This document shows positions 9,874 to 23,889 of a stretch of 64,000 bases of DNA, piece after piece (the stretch's first letter is position 1; every line of letters begins with the position of its first letter). Made by a program: the position numbers and the translations under genes. The DNA is from Elmis aenea (Eukaryota; Arthropoda; Insecta; Coleoptera; Elmidae): assembly GCA_947652605.1 (NCBI GenBank), contig CANTFG010000240.1, forward strand, positions 1 through 64,000, written 5' to 3'. Under the pieces are notes generated by a model that was not told the DNA's origin, ran no database searches, and was given only the letters and a program-made list of their open reading frames with translations.

Positions 9874-12237
9874 CAAACGGCATTATACTAAGAAAGTTAA
9901 ACTCTATAACATGCTAAAATTTGAACAAAATGTAACGAGCCGTTTTCGAAAGAAATTTTTAAAATTTTTAATTTTTTGAATAACTTTGTAAATTAAAATT
10001 CAAACTAGTTGAAACAAACGGCATTATACTAAGAAAGTTAAACTCAATAACATGCTAAAATTTGAACAAAATCGTATGAGCCGTTTTCGAGAAAAAAATT
10101 CAAAATTTTCAAAATTTTTAATTTTTTGAATAACTTTGTAAATAAAATTTCAAACTAGTTGAAACAAACGGCAATATACTAAGAAAGTTAAACTCTATAA
10201 CATGCTAAAATTTGAACAAAATCGTATGAGCCGTTTTCGAGAAAAAAATTCAAAATTTTCAAAATTTTTAATTTTTTGAATAACTTTGTAAATTAAAATT
10301 CAAACTAGTTGAGACAAACGGCATTATACTAAGAAAGTTAAACTCTATAACATGCTAAAATTTGAACAAAATGTAACGAGCCGTTTTCGAAAGAAATTTT
10401 TAAAATTTTTAATTTTTTGAATAACTTTGTAAATTAAAATTCAAACTAGTTGAAACAAACGGCATTATACTAAGAAAGTTAAACTCTATAACATGCTAAA
10501 ATTTGAACAAAATCGTATGAGCCGTTTTCGAGAAAAAAATTCAAAATTTTCAAAATTTTTAATTTTTTGAATAACTTTGTAAATAAAATTTCAAACTAGT
10601 TGAAACAAACGGCAATATACTAAGAAAGTTAAACTCTATAACATGCTAAAATTTGAACAAAATCATATGAGCCGTTTTCGAGAAAAAAATTCAAAATTTT
10701 CAAAATTTTTAATTTTTTGAATAACTTTGTAAATTAAAATTCAAACTAGTTGAAACAAACGGCATTATACTAAGAAAGTTAAACTCTATAACATGCTAAA
10801 ATTTGAACAAAATCGTATGAGCCGTTTTCGAGAAAAAAATTCAAAATTTTCAAAATTTTTAATTTTTTGAATAACTTTGTAAATTAAAATTCAAACTAGT
10901 TGAAACAAACGGCATTATACTAAGAAAGTTAAACTCTATAACATGCTAAAATTTGAACAAAATCGTATGAGCCGTTTTCGAGAAAAAAATTCAAAATTTT
11001 CAAAATTTTTAATTTTTTGAATAACTTTGTAAATAAAATTTCAAACTAGTTGAAACAAACGGCAATATACTAAGAAAGTTAAACTCTATAACATGCTAAA
11101 ATTTGAACAAAATCATATGAGCCGTTTTCGAGAAAAAAATTCAAAATTTTCAAAATTTTTAATTTTTTGAATAACTTTGTAAATTAAAATTCAAACTAGT
11201 TGAAACAAACGGCATTATACTAAGAAAGTTAAACTCTATAACATGCTAAAATTTGAACAAAATCGTATGAGCCGTTTTCGAGAAAAAAATTCAAAATTTT
11301 CAAAATTTTTAATTTTTTGAATAACTTTGTAAATTAAAATTCAAACTAGTTGAGACAAACGGCATTATACTAAGAAAGTTAAACTCTATAACATGCTAAA
11401 ATTTGAACAAAATGTAACGAGCCGTTTTCGAAAGAAATTTTTAAAATTTTTAATTTTTTGAATAACTTTGTAAATTAAAATTCAAACTAGTTGAAACAAA
11501 CGGCATTATACTAAGAAAGTTAAACTCTATAACATGCTAAAATTTGAACAAAATCGTATGAGCCGTTTTCGAGAAAAAAATTCAAAATTTTCAAAATTTT
11601 TAATTTTTTGAATAACTTTGTAAATTAAAATTCAAACTAGTTGAGACAAACGGCATTATACTAAGAAAGTTAAACTCTATAACATGCTAAAATTTGAACA
11701 AAATGTAACGAGCCGTTTTCGAAAAAAAAATTTAAAATTTTTAATTTTTTGAATAACTTTGTAAATTAAAATTCAAACTAGTTGAAACAAACGGCATTAT
11801 ACTAAGAAAGTTAAACTCTATAACATGCTAAAATTTGAACCAAATCGTATGAGCCGTTTTCGAGAAAAAAATTTAAAATTTTCAAAATTTTTAATTTTTT
11901 GAATAACTTTGTAAATAAAATTTCAAACTAGTTGAAACAAACGGCAATATACTAAGAAAGTTAAACTCTATAACATGCTAAAATTTGAACAAAATCGTAT
12001 GAGCCGTTTTCGAGAAAAAAATTCAAAATTTTCAAAATTTTTAATTTTTTGAATAACTTTGTAAATTAAAATTCAAACTAGTTGAGACAAACGGCATTAT
12101 ACTAAGAAAGTTAAACTCTATAACATGCTAAAATTTGAACAAAATCGTATGAGCCGTTTTCGAGAAAAAAATTCAAAATTTTCAAAATTTTTAATTTTTT
12201 GAATAACTTTGTAAATTAAAATTCAAACTAGTTGAGA
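9874..12237 (+). repeat. Recurring 2.2-2.4-kb module, copy 2
   Basis: Same sixteen-monomer order as 5287-7650, displaced by exactly 4587 bp (31 monomers, seven of them 141 bp). Marker monomers fall at the expected places: B' at 10015, A' at 11647, G at 11788. At 12238 the order departs from copy 1, entering the A/Bg alternation. Confidence 0.85.
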
Positions 12238-13851
12238 CAAACGGCATTATACTAAGAAAGTTAAACTCTATAACATGCTAAAATTTGAACAAAATGTAAC
12301 GAGCCGTTTTCGAAAGAAATTTTTAAAATTTTTAATTTTTTGAATAACTTTGTAAATTAAAATTCAAACTAGTTGAAACAAACGGCATTATACTAAGAAA
12401 GTTAAACTCTATAACATGCTAAAATTTGAACAAAATCGTATGAGCCGTTTTCGAGAAAAAAATTCAAAATTTTCAAAATTTTTAATTTTTTGAATAACTT
12501 TGTAAATTAAAATTCAAACTAGTTGAGACAAACGGCATTATACTAAGAAAGTTAAACTCTATAACATGCTAAAATTTGAACAAAATGTAACGAGCCGTTT
12601 TCGAAAGAAATTTTTAAAATTTTTAATTTTTTGAATAACTTTGTAAATTAAAATTCAAACTAGTTGAAACAAACGGCATTATACTAAGAAAGTTAAACTC
12701 TATAACATGCTAAAATTTGAACAAAATCGTATGAGCCGTTTTCGAGAAAAAAATTCAAAATTTTCAAAATTTTTAATTTTTTGAATAACTTTGTAAATTA
12801 AAATTCAAACTAGTTGAGACAAACGGCATTATACTAAGAAAGTTAAACTCTATAACATGCTAAAATTTGAACAAAATCGTATGAGCCGTTTTCGAGAAAA
12901 AAATTCAAAATTTTCAAAATTTTTAATTTTTTGAATAACTTTGTAAATTAAAATTCAAACTAGTTGAGACAAACGGCATTATACTAAGAAAGTTAAACTC
13001 TATAACATGCTAAAATTTGAACAAAATGTAACGAGCCGTTTTCGAAAGAAATTTTTAAAATTTTTAATTTTTTGAATAACTTTGTAAATTAAAATTCAAA
13101 CTAGTTGAAACAAACGGCATTATACTAAGAAAGTTAAACTCTATAACATGCTAAAATTTGAACAAAATCGTATGAGCCGTTTTCGAGAAAAAAATTCAAA
13201 ATTTTCAAAATTTTTAATTTTTTGAATAACTTTGTAAATTAAAATTCAAACTAGTTGAGACAAACGGCATTATACTAAGAAAGTTAAACTCTATAACATG
13301 CTAAAATTTGAACAAAATGTAACGAGCCGTTTTCGAAAGAAATTTTTAAAATTTTTAATTTTTTGAATAACTTTGTAAATTAAAATTCAAACTAGTTGAA
13401 ACAAACGGCATTATACTAAGAAAGTTAAACTCTATAACATGCTAAAATTTGAACAAAATCGTATGAGCCGTTTTCGAGAAAAAAATTCAAAATTTTCAAA
13501 ATTTTTAATTTTTTGAATAACTTTGTAAATAAAATTTCAAACTAGTTGAAACAAACGGCAATATACTAAGAAAGTTAAACTCTATAACATGCTAAAATTT
13601 GAACAAAATCATATGAGCCGTTTTCGAGAAAAAAATTCAAAATTTTCAAAATTTTTAATTTTTTGAATAACTTTGTAAATAAAATTTCAAACTAGTTGAA
13701 ACAAACGGCAATATACTAAGAAAGTTAAACTCTATAACATGCTAAAATTTGAACAAAATCGTATGAGCCGTTTTCGAGAAAAAAATTCAAAATTTTCAAA
13801 ATTTTTAATTTTTTGAATAACTTTGTAAATAAAATTTCAAACTAGTTGAAA
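11056..13851 (+). repeat. 2796-bp tandem duplication, unit 1 (19-mer)
   Basis: It starts with C', Bg, A, Bg, A', G, D, Bg and continues with A/Bg alternation to B and C'. The same order begins again at 13852, directly adjacent. 2796 bp equals thirteen 150-bp and six 141-bp monomers. Agreement is seen through 13701; the last monomer (C at 13702) corresponds to a D at 16498. Confidence 0.82.
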
Positions 13852-16647
13852 CAAACGGCAATATACTAAGAAAGTTAAACTCTATAACATGCTAAAATTT
13901 GAACAAAATCATATGAGCCGTTTTCGAGAAAAAAATTCAAAATTTTCAAAATTTTTAATTTTTTGAATAACTTTGTAAATTAAAATTCAAACTAGTTGAA
14001 ACAAACGGCATTATACTAAGAAAGTTAAACTCTATAACATGCTAAAATTTGAACAAAATCGTATGAGCCGTTTTCGAGAAAAAAATTCAAAATTTTCAAA
14101 ATTTTTAATTTTTTGAATAACTTTGTAAATTAAAATTCAAACTAGTTGAGACAAACGGCATTATACTAAGAAAGTTAAACTCTATAACATGCTAAAATTT
14201 GAACAAAATGTAACGAGCCGTTTTCGAAAGAAATTTTTAAAATTTTTAATTTTTTGAATAACTTTGTAAATTAAAATTCAAACTAGTTGAAACAAACGGC
14301 ATTATACTAAGAAAGTTAAACTCTATAACATGCTAAAATTTGAACAAAATCGTATGAGCCGTTTTCGAGAAAAAAATTCAAAATTTTCAAAATTTTTAAT
14401 TTTTTGAATAACTTTGTAAATTAAAATTCAAACTAGTTGAGACAAACGGCATTATACTAAGAAAGTTAAACTCTATAACATGCTAAAATTTGAACAAAAT
14501 GTAACGAGCCGTTTTCGAAAAAAAAATTTAAAATTTTTAATTTTTTGAATAACTTTGTAAATTAAAATTCAAACTAGTTGAAACAAACGGCATTATACTA
14601 AGAAAGTTAAACTCTATAACATGCTAAAATTTGAACCAAATCGTATGAGCCGTTTTCGAGAAAAAAATTTAAAATTTTCAAAATTTTTAATTTTTTGAAT
14701 AACTTTGTAAATAAAATTTCAAACTAGTTGAAACAAACGGCAATATACTAAGAAAGTTAAACTCTATAACATGCTAAAATTTGAACAAAATCGTATGAGC
14801 CGTTTTCGAGAAAAAAATTCAAAATTTTCAAAATTTTTAATTTTTTGAATAACTTTGTAAATTAAAATTCAAACTAGTTGAGACAAACGGCATTATACTA
14901 AGAAAGTTAAACTCTATAACATGCTAAAATTTGAACAAAATCGTATGAGCCGTTTTCGAGAAAAAAATTCAAAATTTTCAAAATTTTTAATTTTTTGAAT
15001 AACTTTGTAAATTAAAATTCAAACTAGTTGAGACAAACGGCATTATACTAAGAAAGTTAAACTCTATAACATGCTAAAATTTGAACAAAATGTAACGAGC
15101 CGTTTTCGAAAGAAATTTTTAAAATTTTTAATTTTTTGAATAACTTTGTAAATTAAAATTCAAACTAGTTGAAACAAACGGCATTATACTAAGAAAGTTA
15201 AACTCTATAACATGCTAAAATTTGAACAAAATCGTATGAGCCGTTTTCGAGAAAAAAATTCAAAATTTTCAAAATTTTTAATTTTTTGAATAACTTTGTA
15301 AATTAAAATTCAAACTAGTTGAGACAAACGGCATTATACTAAGAAAGTTAAACTCTATAACATGCTAAAATTTGAACAAAATGTAACGAGCCGTTTTCGA
15401 AAGAAATTTTTAAAATTTTTAATTTTTTGAATAACTTTGTAAATTAAAATTCAAACTAGTTGAAACAAACGGCATTATACTAAGAAAGTTAAACTCTATA
15501 ACATGCTAAAATTTGAACAAAATCGTATGAGCCGTTTTCGAGAAAAAAATTCAAAATTTTCAAAATTTTTAATTTTTTGAATAACTTTGTAAATTAAAAT
15601 TCAAACTAGTTGAGACAAACGGCATTATACTAAGAAAGTTAAACTCTATAACATGCTAAAATTTGAACAAAATCGTATGAGCCGTTTTCGAGAAAAAAAT
15701 TCAAAATTTTCAAAATTTTTAATTTTTTGAATAACTTTGTAAATTAAAATTCAAACTAGTTGAGACAAACGGCATTATACTAAGAAAGTTAAACTCTATA
15801 ACATGCTAAAATTTGAACAAAATGTAACGAGCCGTTTTCGAAAGAAATTTTTAAAATTTTTAATTTTTTGAATAACTTTGTAAATTAAAATTCAAACTAG
15901 TTGAAACAAACGGCATTATACTAAGAAAGTTAAACTCTATAACATGCTAAAATTTGAACAAAATCGTATGAGCCGTTTTCGAGAAAAAAATTCAAAATTT
16001 TCAAAATTTTTAATTTTTTGAATAACTTTGTAAATTAAAATTCAAACTAGTTGAGACAAACGGCATTATACTAAGAAAGTTAAACTCTATAACATGCTAA
16101 AATTTGAACAAAATGTAACGAGCCGTTTTCGAAAGAAATTTTTAAAATTTTTAATTTTTTGAATAACTTTGTAAATTAAAATTCAAACTAGTTGAAACAA
16201 ACGGCATTATACTAAGAAAGTTAAACTCTATAACATGCTAAAATTTGAACAAAATCGTATGAGCCGTTTTCGAGAAAAAAATTCAAAATTTTCAAAATTT
16301 TTAATTTTTTGAATAACTTTGTAAATAAAATTTCAAACTAGTTGAAACAAACGGCAATATACTAAGAAAGTTAAACTCTATAACATGCTAAAATTTGAAC
16401 AAAATCATATGAGCCGTTTTCGAGAAAAAAATTCAAAATTTTCAAAATTTTTAATTTTTTGAATAACTTTGTAAATAAAATTTCAAACTAGTTGAAACAA
16501 ACGGCAATATACTAAGAAAGTTAAACTCTATAACATGCTAAAATTTGAACAAAATCGTATGAGCCGTTTTCGAGAAAAAAATTCAAAATTTTCAAAATTT
16601 TTAATTTTTTGAATAACTTTGTAAATTAAAATTCAAACTAGTTGAGA
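13852..16647 (+). repeat. 2796-bp tandem duplication, unit 2
   Basis: Second unit of the 19-mer. The A' landmark is at 14443 and G at 14584, each 2796 bp from the first unit. The repeated A-Bg-A-Bg-Bg-A-Bg-A stretch lies at 15034-16197. The next A (16648) is followed by a B' with a private change (caaagttttt, monomer 16789-16938) that was not seen elsewhere. Confidence 0.82.
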
Positions 16648-17820
16648 CAAACGGCATTATACTAAGAAAGTTAAACTCTATAACATGCTAAAATTTGAAC
16701 AAAATGTAACGAGCCGTTTTCGAAAGAAATTTTTAAAATTTTTAATTTTTTGAATAACTTTGTAAATTAAAATTCAAACTAGTTGAAACAAACGGCATTA
16801 TACTAAGAAAGTTAAACTCAATAACATGCTAAAATTTGAACAAAATCGTATGAGCCGTTTTCGAGAAAAAAATTCAAAATTTTCAAAGTTTTTAATTTTT
16901 TGAATAACTTTGTAAATTAAAATTCAAACTAGTTGAGACAAACGGCATTATACTAAGAAAGTTAAACTCTATAACATGCTAAAATTTGAACAAAATGTAA
17001 CGAGCCGTTTTCGAAAGAAATTTTTAAAATTTTTAATTTTTTGAATAACTTTGTAAATTAAAATTCAAACTAGTTGAAACAAACGGCATTATACTAAGAA
17101 AGTTAAACTCTATAACATGCTAAAATTTGAACAAAATCGTATGAGCCGTTTTCGAGAAAAAAATTCAAAATTTTCAAAATTTTTAATTTTTTGAATAACT
17201 TTGTAAATTAAAATTCAAACTAGTTGAGACAAACGGCATTATACTAAGAAAGTTAAACTCTATAACATGCTAAAATTTGAACAAAATGTAACGAGCCGTT
17301 TTCGAAAGAAATTTTTAAAATTTTTAATTTTTTGAATAACTTTGTAAATTAAAATTCAAACTAGTTGAAACAAACGGCATTATACTAAGAAAGTTAAACT
17401 CTATAACATGCTAAAATTTGAACAAAATCGTATGAGCCGTTTTCGAGAAAAAAATTCAAAATTTTCAAAATTTTTAATTTTTTGAATAACTTTGTAAATA
17501 AAATTTCAAACTAGTTGAAACAAACGGCAATATACTAAGAAAGTTAAACTCTATAACATGCTAAAATTTGAACAAAATCATATGAGCCGTTTTCGAGAAA
17601 AAAATTCAAAATTTTCAAAATTTTTAATTTTTTGAATAACTTTGTAAATAAAATTTCAAACTAGTTGAAACAAACGGCAATATACTAAGAAAGTTAAACT
17701 CTATAACATGCTAAAATTTGAACAAAATCGTATGAGCCGTTTTCGAGAAAAAAATTCAAAATTTTCAAAATTTTTAATTTTTTGAATAACTTTGTAAATT
17801 AAAATTCAAACTAGTTGAGA

Positions 17821-20034
17821 CAAACGGCATTATACTAAGAAAGTTAAACTCTATAACATGCTAAAATTTGAACAAAATGTAACGAGCCGTTTTCGAAAGA
17901 AATTTTTAAAATTTTTAATTTTTTGAATAACTTTGTAAATTAAAATTCAAACTAGTTGAAACAAACGGCATTATACTAAGAAAGTTAAACTCAATAACAT
18001 GCTAAAATTTGAACAAAATCGTATGAGCCGTTTTCGAGAAAAAAATTCAAAATTTTCAAAATTTTTAATTTTTTGAATAACTTTGTAAATAAAATTTCAA
18101 ACTAGTTGAAACAAACGGCAATATACTAAGAAAGTTAAACTCTATAACATGCTAAAATTTGAACAAAATCGTATGAGCCGTTTTCGAGAAAAAAATTCAA
18201 AATTTTCAAAATTTTTAATTTTTTGAATAACTTTGTAAATTAAAATTCAAACTAGTTGAGACAAACGGCATTATACTAAGAAAGTTAAACTCTATAACAT
18301 GCTAAAATTTGAACAAAATGTAACGAGCCGTTTTCGAAAGAAATTTTTAAAATTTTTAATTTTTTGAATAACTTTGTAAATTAAAATTCAAACTAGTTGA
18401 AACAAACGGCATTATACTAAGAAAGTTAAACTCTATAACATGCTAAAATTTGAACAAAATCGTATGAGCCGTTTTCGAGAAAAAAATTCAAAATTTTCAA
18501 AATTTTTAATTTTTTGAATAACTTTGTAAATAAAATTTCAAACTAGTTGAAACAAACGGCAATATACTAAGAAAGTTAAACTCTATAACATGCTAAAATT
18601 TGAACAAAATCATATGAGCCGTTTTCGAGAAAAAAATTCAAAATTTTCAAAATTTTTAATTTTTTGAATAACTTTGTAAATTAAAATTCAAACTAGTTGA
18701 AACAAACGGCATTATACTAAGAAAGTTAAACTCTATAACATGCTAAAATTTGAACAAAATCGTATGAGCCGTTTTCGAGAAAAAAATGCAAAATTTTCAA
18801 AATTTTTAATTTTTTGAATAACTTTGTAAATTAAAATTCAAACTAGTTGAAACAAACGGCATTATACTAAGAAAGTTAAACTCTATAACATGCTAAAATT
18901 TGAACAAAATCGTATGAGCCGTTTTCGAGAAAAAAATTCAAAATTTTCAAAATTTTTAATTTTTTGAATAACTTTGTAAATAAAATTTCAAACTAGTTGA
19001 AACAAACGGCAATATACTAAGAAAGTTAAACTCTATAACATGCTAAAATTTGAACAAAATCATATAAGCCGTTTTCGAGAAAAAAATTCAAAATTTTCAA
19101 AATTTTTAATTTTTTGAATAACTTTGTAAATTAAAATTCAAACTAGTTGAAACAAACGGCATTATACTAAGAAAGTTAAACTCTATAACATGCTAAAATT
19201 TGAACAAAATCGTATGAGCCGTTTTCGAGAAAAAAATTCAAAATTTTCAAAATTTTTAATTTTTTGAATAACTTTGTAAATTAAAATTCAAACTAGTTGA
19301 GACAAACGGCATTATACTAAGAAAGTTAAACTCTATAACATGCTAAAATTTGAACAAAATGTAACGAGCCGTTTTCGAAAGAAATTTTTAAAATTTTTAA
19401 TTTTTTGAATAACTTTGTAAATTAAAATTCAAACTAGTTGAAACAAACGGCATTATACTAAGAAAGTTAAACTCTATAACATGCTAAAATTTGAACAAAA
19501 TCGTATGAGCCGTTTTCGAGAAAAAAATTCAAAATTTTCAAAATTTTTAATTTTTTGAATAACTTTGTAAATTAAAATTCAAACTAGTTGAGACAAACGG
19601 CATTATACTAAGAAAGTTAAACTCTATAACATGCTAAAATTTGAACAAAATGTAACGAGCCGTTTTCGAAAAAAAAATTTAAAATTTTTAATTTTTTGAA
19701 TAACTTTGTAAATTAAAATTCAAACTAGTTGAAACAAACGGCATTATACTAAGAAAGTTAAACTCTATAACATGCTAAAATTTGAACCAAATCGTATGAG
19801 CCGTTTTCGAGAAAAAAATTTAAAATTTTCAAAATTTTTAATTTTTTGAATAACTTTGTAAATAAAATTTCAAACTAGTTGAAACAAACGGCAATATACT
19901 AAGAAAGTTAAACTCTATAACATGCTAAAATTTGAACAAAATCGTATGAGCCGTTTTCGAGAAAAAAATTCAAAATTTTCAAAATTTTTAATTTTTTGAA
20001 TAACTTTGTAAATTAAAATTCAAACTAGTTGAGA
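17821..20034 (+). repeat. Recurring 2.2-kb module, copy 3
   Basis: Order A, B', D, A, B, C', B (t130), B, C', Bg, A, Bg, A', G, D, displaced 7947 bp from copy 2. It has accumulated private changes: gcaaaatttt in the monomer at 18703 and cataagcc in the monomer at 19003. It departs from copies 1 and 2 after the D monomer, being followed by A at 20035 instead of Bg. Confidence 0.83.
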
Positions 20035-23000
20035 CAAACGGCATTATACTAAGAAAGTTAAACTCTATAACATGCTAAAATTTGAACAAAATGTAACGAG
20101 CCGTTTTCGAAAGAAATTTTTAAAATTTTTAATTTTTTGAATAACTTTGTAAATTAAAATTCAAACTAGTTGAAACAAACGGCATTATACTAAGAAAGTT
20201 AAACTCTATAACATGCTAAAATTTGAACAAAATCGTATAAGCCGTTTTCGAGAAAAAAATTCAAAATTTTCAAAATTTTTAATTTTTTGAATAACTTTGT
20301 AAATAAAATTTCAAACTAGTTGAAACAAACGGCAATATACTAAGAAAGTTAAACTCTATAACATGCTAAAATTTGAAAAAAATCATATGAGCCGTTTTCG
20401 AGAAAAAAATTCAAAATTTTCAAAATTTTTAATTTTTTGAATAACTTTGTAAATTAAAATTCAAACTAGTTGAAACAAACGGCATTATACTAAGAAAGTT
20501 AAACTCTATAACATGCTAAAATTTGAACAAAATCGTATGAGCCGTTTTCGAGAAAAAAATGCAAAATTTTCAAAATTTTTAATTTTTTGAATAACTTTGT
20601 AAATTAAAATTCAAACTAGTTGAAACAAACGGCATTATACTAAGAAAGTTAAACTCTATAACATGCTAAAATTTGAACAAAATCGTATGAGCCGTTTTCG
20701 AGAAAAAAATTCAAAATTTTCAAAATTTTTAATTTTTTGAATAACTTTGTAAATAAAATTTCAAACTAGTTGAAACAAACGGCAATATACTAAGAAAGTT
20801 AAACTCTATAACATGCTAAAATTTGAACAAAATCATATGAGCCGTTTTCGAGAAAAAAATTCAAAATTTTCAAAATTTTTAATTTTTTGAATAACTTGGT
20901 AAATTAAAATTCAAACTAGTTGAAACAAACGGCATTATACTAAGAAAGTTAAACTCTATAACATGCTAAAATTTGAACAAAATCGTATGAGCCGTTTTCG
21001 AGAAAAAAATTCAAAATTTTCAAAATTTTTAATTTTTTGAATAACTTTGTAAATTAAAATTCAAACTAGTTGAAACAAACGGCATTATACTAAGAAAGTT
21101 AAACTCTATAACATGCTAAAATTTGAACAAAATCGTATGAGCCGTTTTCGAGAAAAAAATGCAAAATTTTCAAAATTTTTAATTTTTTGAATAACTTTGT
21201 AAATTAAAATTCAAACTAGTTGAAACAAACGGCATTATACTAAGAAAGTTAAACTCTATAACATGCTAAAATTTGAACAAAATCGTATGAGCCGTTTTCG
21301 AGAAAAAAATTCAAAATTTTCAAAATTTTTAATTTTTTGAATAACTTTGTAAATAAAATTTCAAACTAGTTGAAACAAACGGCAATATACTAAGAAAGTT
21401 AAACTCTATAACATGCTAAAATTTGAACAAAATCATATGAGCCGTTTTCGAGAAAAAAATTCAAAATTTTCAAAATTTTTAATTTTTTGAATAACTTTGT
21501 AAATTAAAATTCAAACTAGTTGAAACAAACGGCATTATACTAAGAAAGTTAAACTCTATAACATGCTAAAATTTGAACAAAATCGTATGAGCCGTTTTCG
21601 AGAAAAAAATTCAAAATTTTCAAAATTTTTAATTTTTTGAATAACTTTGTAAATTAAAATTCAAACTAGTTGAGACAAACGGCATTATACTAAGAAAGTT
21701 AAACTCTATAACATGCTAAAATTTGAACAAAATGTAACGAGCCGTTTTCGAAAGAAATTTTTAAAATTTTTAATTTTTTGAATAACTTTGTAAATTAAAA
21801 TTCAAACTAGTTGAAACAAACGGCATTATACTAAGAAAGTTAAACTCTATAACATGCTAAAATTTGAACAAAATCGTATGAGCCGTTTTCGAGAAAAAAA
21901 TTCAAAATTTTCAAAATTTTTAATTTTTTGAATAACTTTGTAAATTAAAATTCAAACTAGTTGAGACAAACGGCATTATACTAAGAAAGTTAAACTCTAT
22001 AACATGCTAAAATTTGAACAAAATGTAACGAGCCGTTTTCGAAAAAAAAATTTAAAATTTTTAATTTTTTGAATAACTTTGTAAATTAAAATTCAAACTA
22101 GTTGAAACAAACGGCATTATACTAAGAAAGTTAAACTCTATAACATGCTAAAATTTGAACCAAATCGTATGAGCCGTTTTCGAGAAAAAAATTTAAAATT
22201 TTCAAAATTTTTAATTTTTTGAATAACTTTGTAAATAAAATTTCAAACTAGTTGAAACAAACGGCATTATACTAAGAAAGTTAAACTCTATAACATGCTA
22301 AAATTTGAACAAAATGTAACGAGCCGTTTTCGAAAAAAAAATTTAAAATTTTTAATTTTTTGAATAACTTTGTAAATTAAAATTCAAACTAGTTGAAACA
22401 AACGGCATTATACTAAGAAAGTTAAACTCTATAACATGCTAAAATTTGAACAAAATCGTATGAGCCGTTTTCGAGAAAAAAATTCAAAATTTTCAAAATT
22501 TTTAATTTTTTGAATAACTTTGTAAATTAAAATTCAAACTAGTTGAGACAAACGGCATTATACTAAGAAAGTTAAACTCTATAACATGCTAAAATTTGAA
22601 CAAAATGTAACGAGCCGTTTTCGAAAGAAATTTTTAAAATTTTTAATTTTTTGAATAACTTTGTAAATTAAAATTCAAACTAGTTGAAACAAACGGCATT
22701 ATACTAAGAAAGTTAAACTCTATAACATGCTAAAATTTGAACAAAATCGTATGAGCCGTTTTCGAGAAAAAAATTCAAAATTTTCAAAATTTTTAATTTT
22801 TTGAATAACTTTGTAAATAAAATTTCAAACTAGTTGAAACAAACGGCAATATACTAAGAAAGTTAAACTCTATAACATGCTAAAATTTGAACAAAATCAT
22901 ATGAGCCGTTTTCGAGAAAAAAATTCAAAATTTTCAAAATTTTTAATTTTTTGAATAACTTTGTAAATTAAAATTCAAACTAGTTGAAACAAACGGCATT

Positions 23001-23889
23001 ATACTAAGAAAGTTAAACTCTATAACATGCTAAAATTTGAACAAAATCGTATGAGCCGTTTTCGAGAAAAAAATTCAAAATTTTCAAAATTTTTAATTTT
23101 TTGAATAACTTTGTAAATTAAAATTCAAACTAGTTGAGACAAACGGCATTATACTAAGAAAGTTAAACTCTATAACATGCTAAAATTTGAACAAAATCGT
23201 ATGAGCCGTTTTCGAGAAAAAAATTCAAAATTTTCAAAATTTTTAATTTTTTGAATAACTTTGTAAATTAAAATTCAAACTAGTTGAAACAAACGGCATT
23301 ATACTAAGAAAGTTAAACTCTATAACATGCTAAAATTTGAACAAAATCGTATGAGCCGTTTTCGAGAAAAAAATGCAAAATTTTCAAAATTTTTAATTTT
23401 TTGAATAACTTTGTAAATTAAAATTCAAACTAGTTGAAACAAACGGCATTATACTAAGAAAGTTAAACTCTATAACATGCTAAAATTTGAACAAAATCGT
23501 ATGAGCCGTTTTCGAGAAAAAAATTCAAAATTTTCAAAATTTTTAATTTTTTGAATAACTTTGTAAATAAAATTTCAAACTAGTTGAAACAAACGGCAAT
23601 ATACTAAGAAAGTTAAACTCTATAACATGCTAAAATTTGAACAAAATCATATGAGCCGTTTTCGAGAAAAAAATTCAAAATTTTCAAAATTTTTAATTTT
23701 TTGAATAACTTTGTAAATTAAAATTCAAACTAGTTGAAACAAACGGCATTATACTAAGAAAGTTAAACTCTATAACATGCTAAAATTTGAACAAAATCGT
23801 ATGAGCCGTTTTCGAGAAAAAAATTCAAAATTTTCAAAATTTTTAATTTTTTGAATAACTTTGTAAATTAAAATTCAAACTAGTTGAGA
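20035..23889 (+). repeat. Zone III, right part: mixed monomers with a 600-bp 4-mer
   Basis: Starts at 20035 (A), 20176 (B with cgtataagcc), 20326 (C' with gaaaaaaatc), then 20476-21675 as two 600-bp units, then A, Bg, A', G, A' and B-type monomers. The block 21967-23139 (A', G, A', Bg, A, B, C', Bg) recurs at 26827-27999, an offset of 4860 bp. The gcaaaatttt marker links monomers at 18703, 20476, 21076 and 23290. More private single-base changes are found here than in zone I; one is taacttggtaa in the monomer at 20776. Confidence 0.8.
20476..21675 (+). repeat. 600-bp 4-mer made only of 150-bp monomers, two copies
   Basis: Units 20476-21075 and 21076-21675 each contain a gcaaaatttt-marked B, a B, a C' and a t130-tailed B; the last one ends gaga in the second unit. 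No 141-bp monomer is included, in contrast to the 591-bp 4-mers elsewhere. Two units are next to each other; single related blocks begin at 18703 and 23290. Confidence 0.82.

Larger units (their letters stand above)
5287..20034 (+). repeat. Zone III: patchwork of multi-kilobase modules
   Basis: No single short period holds here. Monomers A, A', B, Bg, B', C', D and G are arranged in blocks that recur at 1773, 2796, 4587 and 7947 bp. The pair A'-G (starts 7060, 8833, 11647, 14443 and 19594) is a convenient landmark, with spacings of 1773, 2814, 2796 and 5151 bp. Each spacing is a sum of whole 141- and 150-bp monomers, so exchanges were always in monomer register. A tract of alternating A and Bg with an occasional Bg-Bg pair (12238-13401 and again 15034-16197) resembles a 291-bp dimer repeat. 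Confidence 0.85.
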
